This document shows positions 48,101 to 57,346 of a stretch of 64,000 nt of DNA, in pieces. Origin of the DNA: Amyelois transitella (lineage: Eukaryota; Arthropoda; Insecta; Lepidoptera; Pyralidae); assembly GCF_032362555.1 (NCBI RefSeq), contig NC_083511.1, forward strand, positions 11,895,001 through 11,959,000, written 5' to 3'. Below the pieces are notes generated by a model, which searched no databases, was not told the origin of the DNA, and saw only the letters and a program-made list of their open reading frames with translations. The position numbers and the translations under genes were made by a program. The stretch's first letter is position 1, and the number at the start of each line of letters is the position of its first letter.

Positions 48101-51100
48101 ATAAGGATTTATTTCCTTTGAATCTGGGATAAAAGAAGAAAACATATCGAAGTAGGTACAACCAAATCCATTAAATCGAACGCATTCAATTTGAGCCGTG
48201 CGGACAGGCCCACAAATGAACGGAACTCAAATCCAAAAGGTTAGTAATCTGATAGCTAAGTACACTACAAATAATACGCAGCAGTGAAAATTTGAGCGTA
48301 TCGTCAATAGGTTTGTAATAAATGTTTATAAAAAGCTTGCGGATATTATTGCTCGGTTCCCTACTTGCACGTGGGTGTGTACGTGGCTTTCCATTATTTT
48401 CAAGACTATTGGTCTTCCCCGCAAGGTTTATAGACATGATTATATATGTATTAGGGTGGTCCTTATATACCAAAAAAAAATTTTTTTTTTAATTTATGGT
48501 GAGGCACCCTCGCATAGTGATATGTAAAGTTAGAAAGTTACTTGGTATTTTTTTCATAATATAATATTAATATTTAAGGGTCGCGACGGGACTTTTAAAG
48601 TTGGAAAGAAAAAATAAATACATGTATTTTTCTAAATGGTCACATTTATTCCTAGCAATGAAAATTGACACGTTTTATTCCTCCATCAACGCAACACCAC
48701 GATCAGCAATATCATTCACAACTCTTCCAGCTTTGTACTCATCATCTTCTGGCCAGTCATTCACATCTTTTTTTAAGAATTGAGATGATATTCCTAGTAT
48801 TTCAAAGAAACGAAGTGAAATACTGGACACGAAGTCTTCGATATTTTTTCTTGCAATGTCTTTCGTATCCAAACTAATTCTTTTCGGAGAGAAATCGAGA
48901 CCTTCTTTTTCTAACGCCTGTACCATTTTTCGTTTGGTATCTGTTCAGTGCAACCTCATTGATACGTATCAAATTATAAAAAAAGCATAATGACAATAGA
49001 AATTTAAAATATGTTGATTTTTGTGTGTCATATTTAGTAGTTAAAAAAGATGGTTTGTAAGATCAATTATTAAATATTTCCGAGTTCATTACAGAGATCC
49101 TAGTTTTATTTAGTGCTTTAACATTTGGTCCTTCGAGCCGGATTGCTTTGTAGCAATATTGAAAAGACAAATATAGCGAGGACTGTGTTTTCATATTGCT
49201 ATAGAAAATTGCATGTACATAGTTCCGGTGTAAATAAGTAGTTATATTGCCCAACGCAAAGTCCACAATGCAGTCTATTATTCGATTACAAAAAGATATT
49301 TTGTCGCGTATAATAAACGCTCATAATAAATATAAGAACAGAACTAAAGAGATGTTGACTGAATATTTTTTAGAAACGAGATTGCATTGTTTAGAAGAAC
49401 ATTGGAAACAATTTTCAGAAAAACATCAAAACTTATGTATGGATTATGATAAGTTAGATCAAAGTTCATATGTACAAGAAGATGTGTATTCGAAATGCGA
49501 AGACGAGTATATAGAATTTAAATGTCAATTAAAGGAATCTCTCAGACAATTAAATGAGAAAAATATAAATAGCAATCAAAGATGTAATCCCGCTTCATCA
49601 GTTAAGTTGCCAAGAATTACTATTCCCATATTTTCAGGCGAGTACACGGAATGGACTTCATTTCGGGAGTTGTTTTTGTCCATGATTCACCATAATGATA
49701 ACCTGAATTCTGTTCAAAAATTACACTACTTAAAAGCTCACCTTTGCGGCGAAGCTGAACAATTAGTCAGACATGTGCCGATTACTGCTGAAAACTATAG
49801 CCACTGCTGGACTACATTAGAATCACGTTATAACAATAAAAGGTATTTATGTAACTGTATTTTGCAGAGATTATTCAACCAGCGAAATCTAACGGTAGAG
49901 TCTTCGGCTGGAATTAAAGAAATTACCAACAATACATCTGATTGTTTAGCTGCGTTGAGTAACTTAGGTGTTAACATAAGCACATGGGATAGTATCATTA
50001 TTTTTCTAGTGAGTTCAAAACTAGACCCTGAGACAAAAAAGCAATGGGAGCTTCATTCTGTAGCTGACAATCGCACTGAATTGCCTACGTTCAAACAATT
50101 TCAAGAATTTTTGACAAGTCGATTTACGGCGCTGGAGTTTATTCAACCATTTGGTACGTCAGAACAAAGCACAGATAGCGCGAAGTTAAGCAATGAAAAT
50201 AGTATGAAAACATTCCATGTATTTAGGATGGTTTGCGAATTTTGTGGTGACAGTCACAAACTTTGTTTTTGTAAAAAGTTCGCTCAAGAGTCCTATGAAA
50301 TACGTCATAATTTTGTAAATAGTAGAAATATGTGTTATAATTGTTTAGGGGGAAACCATTGTTTAACTCAATGCAGAGTAACCTTTAATTGTAAGATATG
50401 TAAAAAAAGACATCATACTCTTCTTCACCCTCCTGAGATCTCATGTGTAAATGCCACAAAATATAATACAACTAATTCTAATGATATTGCATCTTCTTAC
50501 GTTAGCGATGTTAAACATGTGGCTGAAGACGTACTATTAGCTACTGCTCAAGTGCATGTAGAGTCGAATTCCGGTAACTATCACGTAGTACGAAGTTTAA
50601 TAGATCAGGGTTCTCAAGTCTCATTTATTTCAGAAAAAGCAGTTAAAATTTTACAACTACGTAAGGAACCTACAAAACGCGTTATAGTGGGTCTAGGAGG
50701 TGATCAAAAAACGATGGTTTCTGATTATCAGGTACAGTTAAAAATTCAATCACGACTTAATCCGAAAACAGAAGTTTATGTAAAGGCTTTTGTTTTGAAG
50801 CAAATCACATCATATATTCCTAATAAAAAATTACGACCGTTTAATTGGCCCGAACTCAATTATATTGCTCTTGCGGATCCTATGTATTCAGTCCCCAATA
50901 ATATTGATTTGCTTCTCGGTGCAGATGTGATGAGCAAAATAGTACAAGAAGGCATTTTGAGAGGCCCACCTGGAGCGCCTGTAGCGCAGTGTACGAAGTT
51001 AGGTTGGCTTTTATTTGGTCCAATTGGATAGCAACACAATATTGTTTTAATTTAAATATGAAAATAATCATTGGTATAGAAGTTCGTGGTTTTGTTAACT

Positions 51101-54100
51101 TAGTATTATGTTGTACCTATATAATTAAGTTTTAAGTTAGTACTCGTATATTCTAGTTCAAAAACAAATGCCCAAGTTTAATTGTTTATTGCATTTAATG
51201 CAATTATTATCATTTATTTTAAGTTTTGTTTAAATAGGTAAGTGTTTGATATTTGTGGCATCCCCTCATGGCGGGCGGTAGTAGAAGGACCTGCAACGAG
51301 GTCCTTGGCGGGCGGTATGTTCAGTGCAACCTCATTGATACGTATAAAATTATAAAAAAAGCATAATGACAATAGAAATTTAAAATATGTTGATTTTTGT
51401 GTGTCATATTTAGTAGTTAAAAAAGATGGTTTGTAAGATCAATTATTAAATATTTCCGAGTTCATTACAGAGATCCTAGTTTTATTTAGTGCTTTAACAG
51501 TATCTGATGCAATTTCGTCATCGAAAAATGCAAATGATACGAGCTCTTTCTGCCAGTACCACAGATGTCCCATAATTTTTTTTAAGAGCTACTTTGAATA
51601 GATATGGACTTATATATTTGAATGTTGTCAGGTCCTTTAATAGGTGCAAGTCATTTTTGGGAGCTGACAAAGCAACAGAAGCTTGATACCAGTACTTCAC
51701 GTAAATCATGACTGAAAAGATGCATACATCTTTAATTCCTTTTTCTTCTTTTTTGGTCATTTTGAACTGGTGTCTAAATAAGAATATTTTCAAGCAGTAT
51801 ACAGCTTTTGCCATACAGCATGCCCTGTGCAGTCCAGCTGGCATTCTAAATGATGCTTGTTTCTCAGGAAGTCCTCCTAGGTACATAATGGTGAGGTTGA
51901 GTAGTTCTTTATAATCATCTCGAGGTTGATAGTCGTTGAGTTGGTTCTGAGCGAAGGAAATCATAATTTTGAATCTCTTTTTGTACAGATTCCAGCGAAT
52001 GAGGATCAGATGCGACTGTTTTGTAGTCGGTCTGGTCTATTTTGCTCCAGTGATTCCTGAATCTTTTAAAAATCAACATGTCTGGCCCACTTGATGGACC
52101 TAAAGCTGTACTCACGACGGCTTCTAGCATTATCTCCAGTATATGATGGCGATATGCAAGCCAAAGCATATCTTTCTCCATTTTTTGCTCCAATAGTATG
52201 CATGCCCCATTTCTCAATCCCGAATTGACTGCAGTCGTATCGAAGCACATGCATTTAACTCTATCGTTCAGTCCCCAATCCAGTATAGTAGCATACACAG
52301 CTGATGCACATGCTTCTCCTGTTCCACGGTCCAGTTTCGAGACCGATAGTAGTTGTTCGATTCCTTGTCCTGACACCAAAATAGGAAGACGATCCACTGT
52401 TTCGTGCCCGGTAATGTCTTTTATTGGCTTTGAACAAGTTGCGGGGCATGTCCTTGTTAATGTATGGCAAGAGGGGGGGTGAGGAGAGCAAAATGACAAC
52501 TGGTGCTCGCCTATGAGCCATTAAAACAGATAGATCATAACTTTTTATAAATTTCGTCAGGAATTTCATTCATAAGCCTTTCTCTTGTTTTGAGTTTTTT
52601 TTTTAATTTTCTAATTTTTGGCGCGACCCCTAAATATAAATTTAAAAAAAAATAAAAAAACTGAGTTCATTTTATAGCATAAAGAACGCAATGACAAGGT
52701 GCCCCGATGTTATTTTTCACTTTGTAAAATAAGGACCACCCTAATATGTATGTATATTATATTCCACAGGCAAGACGCAAGTGGGCGTGAAGATCGACGA
52801 GGACAACCTGAAGATCCTCGACGAGCTGCCGTCCTCCGCCGTCGAGATGCAGGTCAAGAGCAAGGTGCGCGTCCGCGGCAGTGTACACAGCTTCCTACCT
52901 CGCCGTACCGTACTAACACGACGCTAGGCCGGGCCGCGTAACAATACTGTAAACACTACTGAGACACACACAGAGACACATTAGTTGTGTCGTGTTCCGA
53001 CAGTGTAAACAGCTTCCTACCTCGCCGTACCGTACTAACACGACGCTAGGCCGGGCCGCGTGACGATACTGTAAACACTACTGAGACACACACAGAGACA
53101 CATTAGTTTGTGTCGTGTTCCGACAGTGTAAACAGCTTCCTACCTCGCCGTACCGTACTAACACGACGCTAGGCCGGGCCGCGTGACGATACTGTAAACA
53201 CTACTGAGACACACACAGAGACACATTAGTTTGTGTCGTGTTCCGACAGTGTACACAGCTTCCTACCTCATACATACATATAATCTCGTATATATCCCTG
53301 GCGGGGTAGACAGAGCCAACGGTCTCGAAAAGATTAATAGGCTACGTTCAGCTGTTCGATAGTATTGAGATTCAAATAGTGACAAGTATTTATATACTGT
53401 CCCTTTTTTTTAACCCACAAAATAACACAACCTCACTACACTATACTAACATAACCTCACTACACTATACTAACTCAATATAAACATAAATATCTTAAGG
53501 ACTTTATTCCTCGAATCCTGAAGTCTTAGTAGTAACACAGTCTTCCAGTTACACCTGGGAAATTATTTATTTAATATTTGTTTTGGTATTTTAATTAAGT
53601 TTTATATTGGTTGGTAGTGTTTGCTTGAGTGTGATTGATATACTGACATTGATGTGGCTAGTGGCAAATAAATAAAAGTAGAAGTTCCAGTGTTCTGCAG
53701 AAGTACATACAAACTGGAAACCAAACTTTCACAATCATATACGACCTTTTCACCTCTTCCTTAAAAAGTATTTTTTTTTGTATTTTCACCAATCAAAAAG
53801 AGGGAAAAATTAATTTAAAATTTCCAGTATTGGAAAATTTCAATGTCATATTTCCGGTCTCAAGTAAAACGTAAAGGTTTGTTTTCCAGATTGTATATAT
53901 ACATACGAGTATATTGTACATTTATAGTGCAGTGGGTTAGAGTCATTTACATACATGAGTGTTCACTAAGTTTTTTGTGTGTTGCCTGTATTTAAAAAAT
54001 TGACATATCACAGAAGTTGTAGTGTATTTTGGTAGTAGATAAAAATTACTTTTTTATGTATAACATCCTCATTGTATATTCATTATTTTCATTTCACTGT

Positions 54101-55677
54101 AAGGTTGGCTGAAAGACATTTTTTTGCATCAGCGAGAAGTCTGCTTTTATACCTCATAGCCTGTTTTTATAGTCTTTTATTTCTGCTGTGCCGTGTGGTT
54201 TCCGGCACTTCATCTCTTTCCTATGGATGTCGTAAAAGGACACTAAGGCAAAGGCTAATTAACTTGAGATTCCTCTTGCAGGCGATTAGCTAGCAACCTG
54301 ACACTATTTGAATTGTCAATTCCATCATCAAGCCATACAGATGAACGTGGCCTTTCAGTCCTTGCGAGACTGTAGGCTCCGTCTTAAGAGCTTTGATTTT
54401 TTTCATGAGGTTTATCTCTCCGTAGTTCCTGAAGAAGCTGAACCGGCAGGAGCGCGTGGTGGAGGAGGTGAAGCTGGTGCTGAAGCCGCACTACAACAAG
54501 AAGCACGTCTCCAAGGAGGAGTACAAGGACATCCTGCGCCGCGCCGTGCCCAAGGTACCCGCGTTGTCATTATTTATTTAAACATTTTATTGCACAAATA
54601 TAAAAAAAGAATAGGACCACCCCATCTCTTTCCCATGGATGTCGTAAAAGGCGACTAAGGGATAGGCTTACAAACTTGGGATTCTTTTTTAGGTGATGGG
54701 CTAGCAACCTGTCACTATTTGAATCTCAATTCTATCATTAAGCCAAATAGCTGAACGTGGCCATTCAGTCTTTTCAAGACTGTTTGCTCTGTCTAGCCCA
54801 TAAGGGATATAGACGTGACCATATGTATGTATGTTTGTATGTATGCACAAATATAATGTACAAAAGAAGGACTTAATGCCGTTTGGCATTCTTTACTACG
54901 AGTAGTTTACCAGCTGACTTTGAGTTGGTGGTGTGATAAAGTGCACATGAATGAATACTGCAAAATATATGTGGTATGCCTGCTTCGGGGAAGCGCGGAA
55001 TGTCGAATAGCAGGTTATATTTATAAGCTCTTATAATTAGTAGGTATTACTCCAGAGCTCGTGGAATTGTAATTAAATGCATTTATTCCACAACTATGAC
55101 TTTCGTTCTTTCATCACATAGAAGTTATATTATAATTTTATTTAAGTGCCAGTTTTTGCCTTGACTGAGGGATGCTTATAAACTTGAGATTCTTCTTTTT
55201 TAGGCGACGGGCTAACAAGCTGTCACTCTTTGAATCTCAACTGTATCATACAGCCAAACAGCTGAACGTGGCATGTCAGTCTTTTTTAAACTGTTGGCTC
55301 TGTCTACCGCGCAAAGGATAAAGACGTGATTATATATGTATATATGTTCCAGTTTTAGCACGCAGTTCTGCCTGCGTTAAACAAAATTTATATTTTAGTT
55401 GAGGTCTGTAAAGATTTAGCTAGTGGAAATCCATAGTGTCTGCCTTCCCCAATGGAAAACAGGCGTCATATGTATATAATGTATGTTCTTTTTACAATCT
55501 GAGCAGCTAGCCACACTTGTTTATTTCTTACAACCAGTCCATGGAAGTTGATGGAGTAAACGTTGGTTCCAGATCTGCCACAACAAGTCGGGCGAAATCA
55601 ACCCCACGAAGATCCAGGCGCTGGTGGAGGCGTACGTCAAGAAGTTCCGGAAAAAACACAAGCAGGCCGCCGCGTAG
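39127..55677 (+). CDS. PHRF1: PHD and RING finger protein PHRF1
   Basis: Ubiquitin-ligase type nuclear protein; vertebrate PHRF1 binds methylated H3K36 through its PHD and acts in TGF-beta signalling and DNA repair. Exons: 39127-39261, 39341-39805, 39894-39989, 40070-40498, 40778-41053, 41150-44458, 44673-44901, 45256-45632, 45852-46091, 47552-47723, 52770-52864, 54426-54554, 55573-55677; every junction keeps frame; about 2018 aa (human about 1650). RING at about 115-157 (CSICLLRF...CEHIFCLDC...CPVD). PHD at about 200-250 ([18 protein letters not shown]). Exon 6 (1103 codons) holds acidic, Lys-rich and RS-dipeptide regions. Exon 7 has polyQ and the [11 protein letters not shown] motif. The last three exons form a charged SRI-like domain ([34 protein letters not shown]). 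Exons 8-10 are extremely GC/Pro/Ala-rich. The exon 10 donor was placed at 47724 (GTGAGT) to keep frame. Confidence 0.95.
43600..44200 (+). repeat. RS-dipeptide repeat coding tract in PHRF1 exon 6
   Basis: About 200 residues of RRSxSRxR-like repeats, typical of SR-type proteins that contact RNA polymerase II or splicing factors. Imperfect tandem codon blocks (ccgaggcggtctctgtcc type) suggest expansion by slippage or unequal exchange. Confidence 0.9.
44485..44632 (-). repeat. DR-A fragment in PHRF1 intron 6
   Basis: 'aataggttgctggccaaatg' to 'agaaaccgtatggcac'; fills most of the 214-bp intron. Confidence 0.8.
44912..45120 (+). repeat. SINE-D copy in PHRF1 intron 7
   Basis: 'ttcaggcaactggatgtg' to 'caggaagaagaa'; lacks the pol III head. 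Confidence 0.82.
45660..45800. repeat. possible RTE-like fragment in PHRF1 intron 8
   Basis: 'gaaccgattttgatgcag' and 'taaccgacttcaaaaatt' resemble RTE-family sequence; occupies most of this 219-bp intron. Confidence 0.5.
46255..46460 (+). mobile_element. LINE reverse-transcriptase remnant in PHRF1 intron 9
   Basis: One frame reads [20 protein letters not shown], then [11 protein letters not shown] and [10 protein letters not shown], typical of a Jockey-type RT C-terminus. Both ends are lost. Confidence 0.7.
46590..46640 (+). repeat. DR-C fragment
   Basis: 'caacgtcaaccaaagctgg' is the tail region of DR-C. Confidence 0.55.
46818..47050 (-). repeat. SINE-D copy
   Basis: 'tctttggagaggaggtcggg' to 'cctcacaacgttttctc'; faces another SINE-D at 47240 with a DR-A piece between. 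Confidence 0.82.
47087..47165 (+). repeat. DR-A fragment
   Basis: 'gataggctatcttatacttg' to 'actatttgaatctcaat'. Confidence 0.75.
47240..47515 (+). mobile_element. SINE-D copy with tRNA-like head
   Basis: A B-box (GGTTCGAATCC) near 47292 in a tRNA-like head, then the conserved body ('cacattcaggcaactggatg' to 'ctccggagtggtgacgg'). It ends about 35 bp before the PHRF1 exon 10 acceptor. Confidence 0.82.
47765..48100 (+). repeat. DR-B copy with LINE frame and terminal palindrome
   Basis: An open frame 47802-48062 encodes [20 protein letters not shown] and [13 protein letters not shown], an RT C-terminal region of a non-LTR element. The 3' end (48043-48068) is repeated inverted at 48073-48098. 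Confidence 0.85.
48390..48451 (+). repeat. DR-A tail fragment flanking the hAT-like element
   Basis: 'tttcaagactattggtctt' to 'tagacatgattatatatgta'; the hAT-like element inserted into its (atgt)n tail. Confidence 0.75.
48942..51499 (+). mobile_element. BEL/Pao element 2, gag-protease only
   Basis: 182-bp LTRs at 48942-49123 and 51318-51499 with one mismatch seen, TG...CA ends, and a 5-bp target duplication gtatc (48937-48941, 51500-51504). Primer-binding site TGGTCCTTCGAGCC from 49126; polypurine tract 51307-51317. Length 2558 bp; RT, RNase H and integrase are absent. Confidence 0.95.
49247..51031 (+). CDS. BEL/Pao gag-protease polyprotein, pol deleted
   Basis: 594-aa intact frame homologous along its length to the first 600 or so residues of the other BEL polyprotein here. 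Gag core near residues 115-300 ([16 protein letters not shown]), zinc knuckles near 330-390 ([23 protein letters not shown]), protease site DQGSQVSF near 455, and a natural-looking end at GWLLFGPIG followed by TAG. An alternative start is Met8 (49268). All downstream pol domains are missing. Confidence 0.9.
   Translation: MPNAKSTMQSIIRLQKDILSRIINAHNKYKNRTKEMLTEYFLETRLHCLEEHWKQFSEKHQNLCMDYDKLDQSSYVQEDVYSKCEDEYIEFKCQLKESLRQLNEKNINSNQRCNPASSVKLPRITIPIFSGEYTEWTSFRELFLSMIHHNDNLNSVQKLHYLKAHLCGEAEQLVRHVPITAENYSHCWTTLESRYNNKRYLCNCILQRLFNQRNLTVESSAGIKEITNNTSDCLAALSNLGVNISTWDSIIIFLVSSKLDPETKKQWELHSVADNRTELPTFKQFQEFLTSRFTALEFIQPFGTSEQSTDSAKLSNENSMKTFHVFRMVCEFCGDSHKLCFCKKFAQESYEIRHNFVNSRNMCYNCLGGNHCLTQCRVTFNCKICKKRHHTLLHPPEISCVNATKYNTTNSNDIASSYVSDVKHVAEDVLLATAQVHVESNSGNYHVVRSLIDQGSQVSFISEKAVKILQLRKEPTKRVIVGLGGDQKTMVSDYQVQLKIQSRLNPKTEVYVKAFVLKQITSYIPNKKLRPFNWPELNYIALADPMYSVPNNIDLLLGADVMSKIVQEGILRGPPGAPVAQCTKLGWLLFGPIG
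52880..53268 (+). repeat. tandem repeat, 3 units of 122-123 bp plus a partial fourth
   Basis: Units begin at 52880, 53002, 53125 and 53248 ('agtgta(c/a)acagcttcc'). Near-identical; the array starts 15 bp after the PHRF1 exon 11 donor. Confidence 0.95.
53268..53395 (-). repeat. DR-A copy, truncated
   Basis: (atac)n, then 'ctcgtatatatccctggc'; replaces the rest of the fourth tandem unit. Confidence 0.85.
53396..54186. other. PHRF1 intron 11, unassigned part
   Basis: A short duplication of 'cacaacctcactacactata' near 53425-53470; otherwise nothing recognised. Confidence 0.5.
54187..54385 (+). repeat. DR-A copy, degraded
   Basis: 'gtgccgtgtggtttccggca' to 'gactgtaggctccgtct'; ends about 40 bp before the PHRF1 exon 12 acceptor. 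Confidence 0.85.
54603..54843 (+). repeat. DR-A copy, 5' truncated, with 12-bp target duplication
   Basis: tgcacaaatata flanks at 54591-54602 and 54844-54855; (atgt)n tail. The 5' truncation is typical of target-primed reverse transcription. Confidence 0.9.
55160..55350 (+). repeat. DR-A copy, 5' truncated
   Basis: 'gactgagggatgcttataaa' to 'aaagacgtgattatatatg'. Confidence 0.85.
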
Positions 55678-55755
55678 CGCGCAGGCGTATTGTAATTATA
55701 ATTTATGTACGAATCTTGTATTTTACTTAAAGACGTCTAATTTAATTATACAGAG

Positions 55756-55761
55756 AATAAA
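55756..55761 (+). terminator. PHRF1 poly(A) signal
   Basis: AATAAA 79 bp after the stop codon, followed by a T-rich stretch. Confidence 0.7.
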
Positions 55762-57346
55762 TCGTAGATGGATTTATATAAAGTTGTGTTTCTTTTTCAA
55801 ATTCTGGGGTTTATTCACTGGCGACTTTGATATATGGTTTTTTAAATGCAAATTATATTCTAAACTCGGGGTTTTAAAAACAAACATGAAGATATATAGA
55901 GATTATATTTAGAGAGAATATTATACTATATACATAAACGAAGACCGATCCTACAATATTTGAGAACTCACTACTAAATAAGTATAATAAATGTAATTAA
56001 CACACCTCAATCCTTGCGGCCGTGAAAATAGTCATCAATGTTCCAAACGAAAGGGCAAACCAAAAAAATTTGTTAGAGCTTTTTGGTAACAGGTTTGTTG
56101 CTAACGTTCAACCTCCATGGACAGGAGGACTCATTGACATGATGTTAAGACAAAACTGACAGACAAATTAGTAAAAAAAATACTATTGACTGAGACAACG
56201 ACAAGACTGGCCTTGAACGGAATATCTGGTGGTTTTATTTATAGAGACTGACCCACGGGTTTGGAGCACGAGATGGTCATATGAATGGACCACAAGGGTC
56301 TCCCTTGGCCCGTTCAAAGTTCAAGACGTAAGTATATCCAAATCTAGCAGCAAAGTCATAAAAGAATAAATAAAAGACGTATATCAGAAAGAAATAAATT
56401 TATTTTATCGAGAAAATTGATACGCGACAACCGAAAAGTTAAGCTTGTTGTAGAGATTACTTATTGACACCTTAATAAAGTTATTGTAGAGATAAGCTAA
56501 TATTGTCATGGGCTACATTCATGAGAACTCTATTACAATGCGTAAAAAAATATGCTAAAGCCTCCTATCATTCTGACCATAAGCCTTTTCTCTTTGGTTT
56601 TAATAACAATGCCAAAATAATGAGATGAACTATCCATAAAAAAACAACTTAATAAAACACGTTCTAGCGACGCGACTAAGTCTACTAGTGTAATTTTTTA
56701 TCATAAGATTTCAAATCTGTTTAAATTCTCCAATATACAAAAAAAATAAAAAGAACTACAAAACTAAAATGACTTTTCTAGAAAAAAATCAAATTTCCTG
56801 AATGTTTTCTACAGCTAAGTTAACAGTTTCTTTTTTGCTATATGCTAAAAACTCACAGCTTTAAAGTAGGATATTGTTTTTAGTCAATTCGTGAGCGATT
56901 TGCTTACGCCTTACTACCACCAATGCAGACCAGACAGAGCCGACAGTTTCGGAAAAACTGGAAGTCTTCATTTGAGTTTATGCATTGGAAGTCCAATTAA
57001 TAGTTGATCTGCTAACGCTCTGCAGTTAGGCTCAGAGACGGAACAGCATTCTTTCTTGATTTTTAAATCCTTTGTTGTGAAATGATTACCACAAATATAC
57101 AAAGTTATCTTTACTTTAGCTCATTTAAATCTACTAAATATAATATTATAATGTAAACTATTGTTGTAGTAAACTTTGTATTATTTATTTATCCAACAAC
57201 ACTGAATATACTTCACAACCTCACTCTAACTTCAACAGAAAAGGAGTAAAAATTACAAACGAAAATTCCTCAAACTTCACATCAAAAAATTACAACGTTC
57301 ACAAGCAAATCGCTCACGTTCTAGACTCTTCAACATGACAATGGCT
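55762..57346. other. convergent 3' region of PHRF1 and cathepsin D
   Basis: No gene or repeat recognised. Minus-strand AATAAA motifs near 56390-56405 may end the cathepsin D transcript, implying a 3'UTR of roughly 0.9 kb. Confidence 0.5.

Larger units (their letters stand above)
48675..52569 (-). pseudogene. hAT-like transposase, broken by BEL insertion and frameshifts
   Basis: Minus-strand pieces in order: 52569-52261 and 52499-51915 (containing [20 protein letters not shown] and [10 protein letters not shown]), 51964-51518 ([20 protein letters not shown]), then across the BEL insertion 48926-48675 ([15 protein letters not shown] at the C-terminus, a segment I recall from hAT-like transposases). 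At least two frameshifts (near 52490 and 51960-51920, another near 51560) plus the insertion; the N-terminus is not recognisable. Nonfunctional. Confidence 0.8.
48452..52743 (-). mobile_element. hAT-like DNA transposon carrying a nested BEL element
   Basis: Terminal inverted repeats TAGGGTGGTCCTTAT / ATAAGGACCACCCTA at 48452 and 52743, flanked by the 8-bp duplication atatgtat (48444-48451, 52744-52751). Subterminal inverted repeats (gggtcgcg type) lie near 48571-48590 and 52620-52638. TIR start (YARNG) and 8-bp duplication fit the hAT superfamily. It sits in PHRF1 intron 10, 18 bp before the exon 11 acceptor's last base. Confidence 0.88.
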
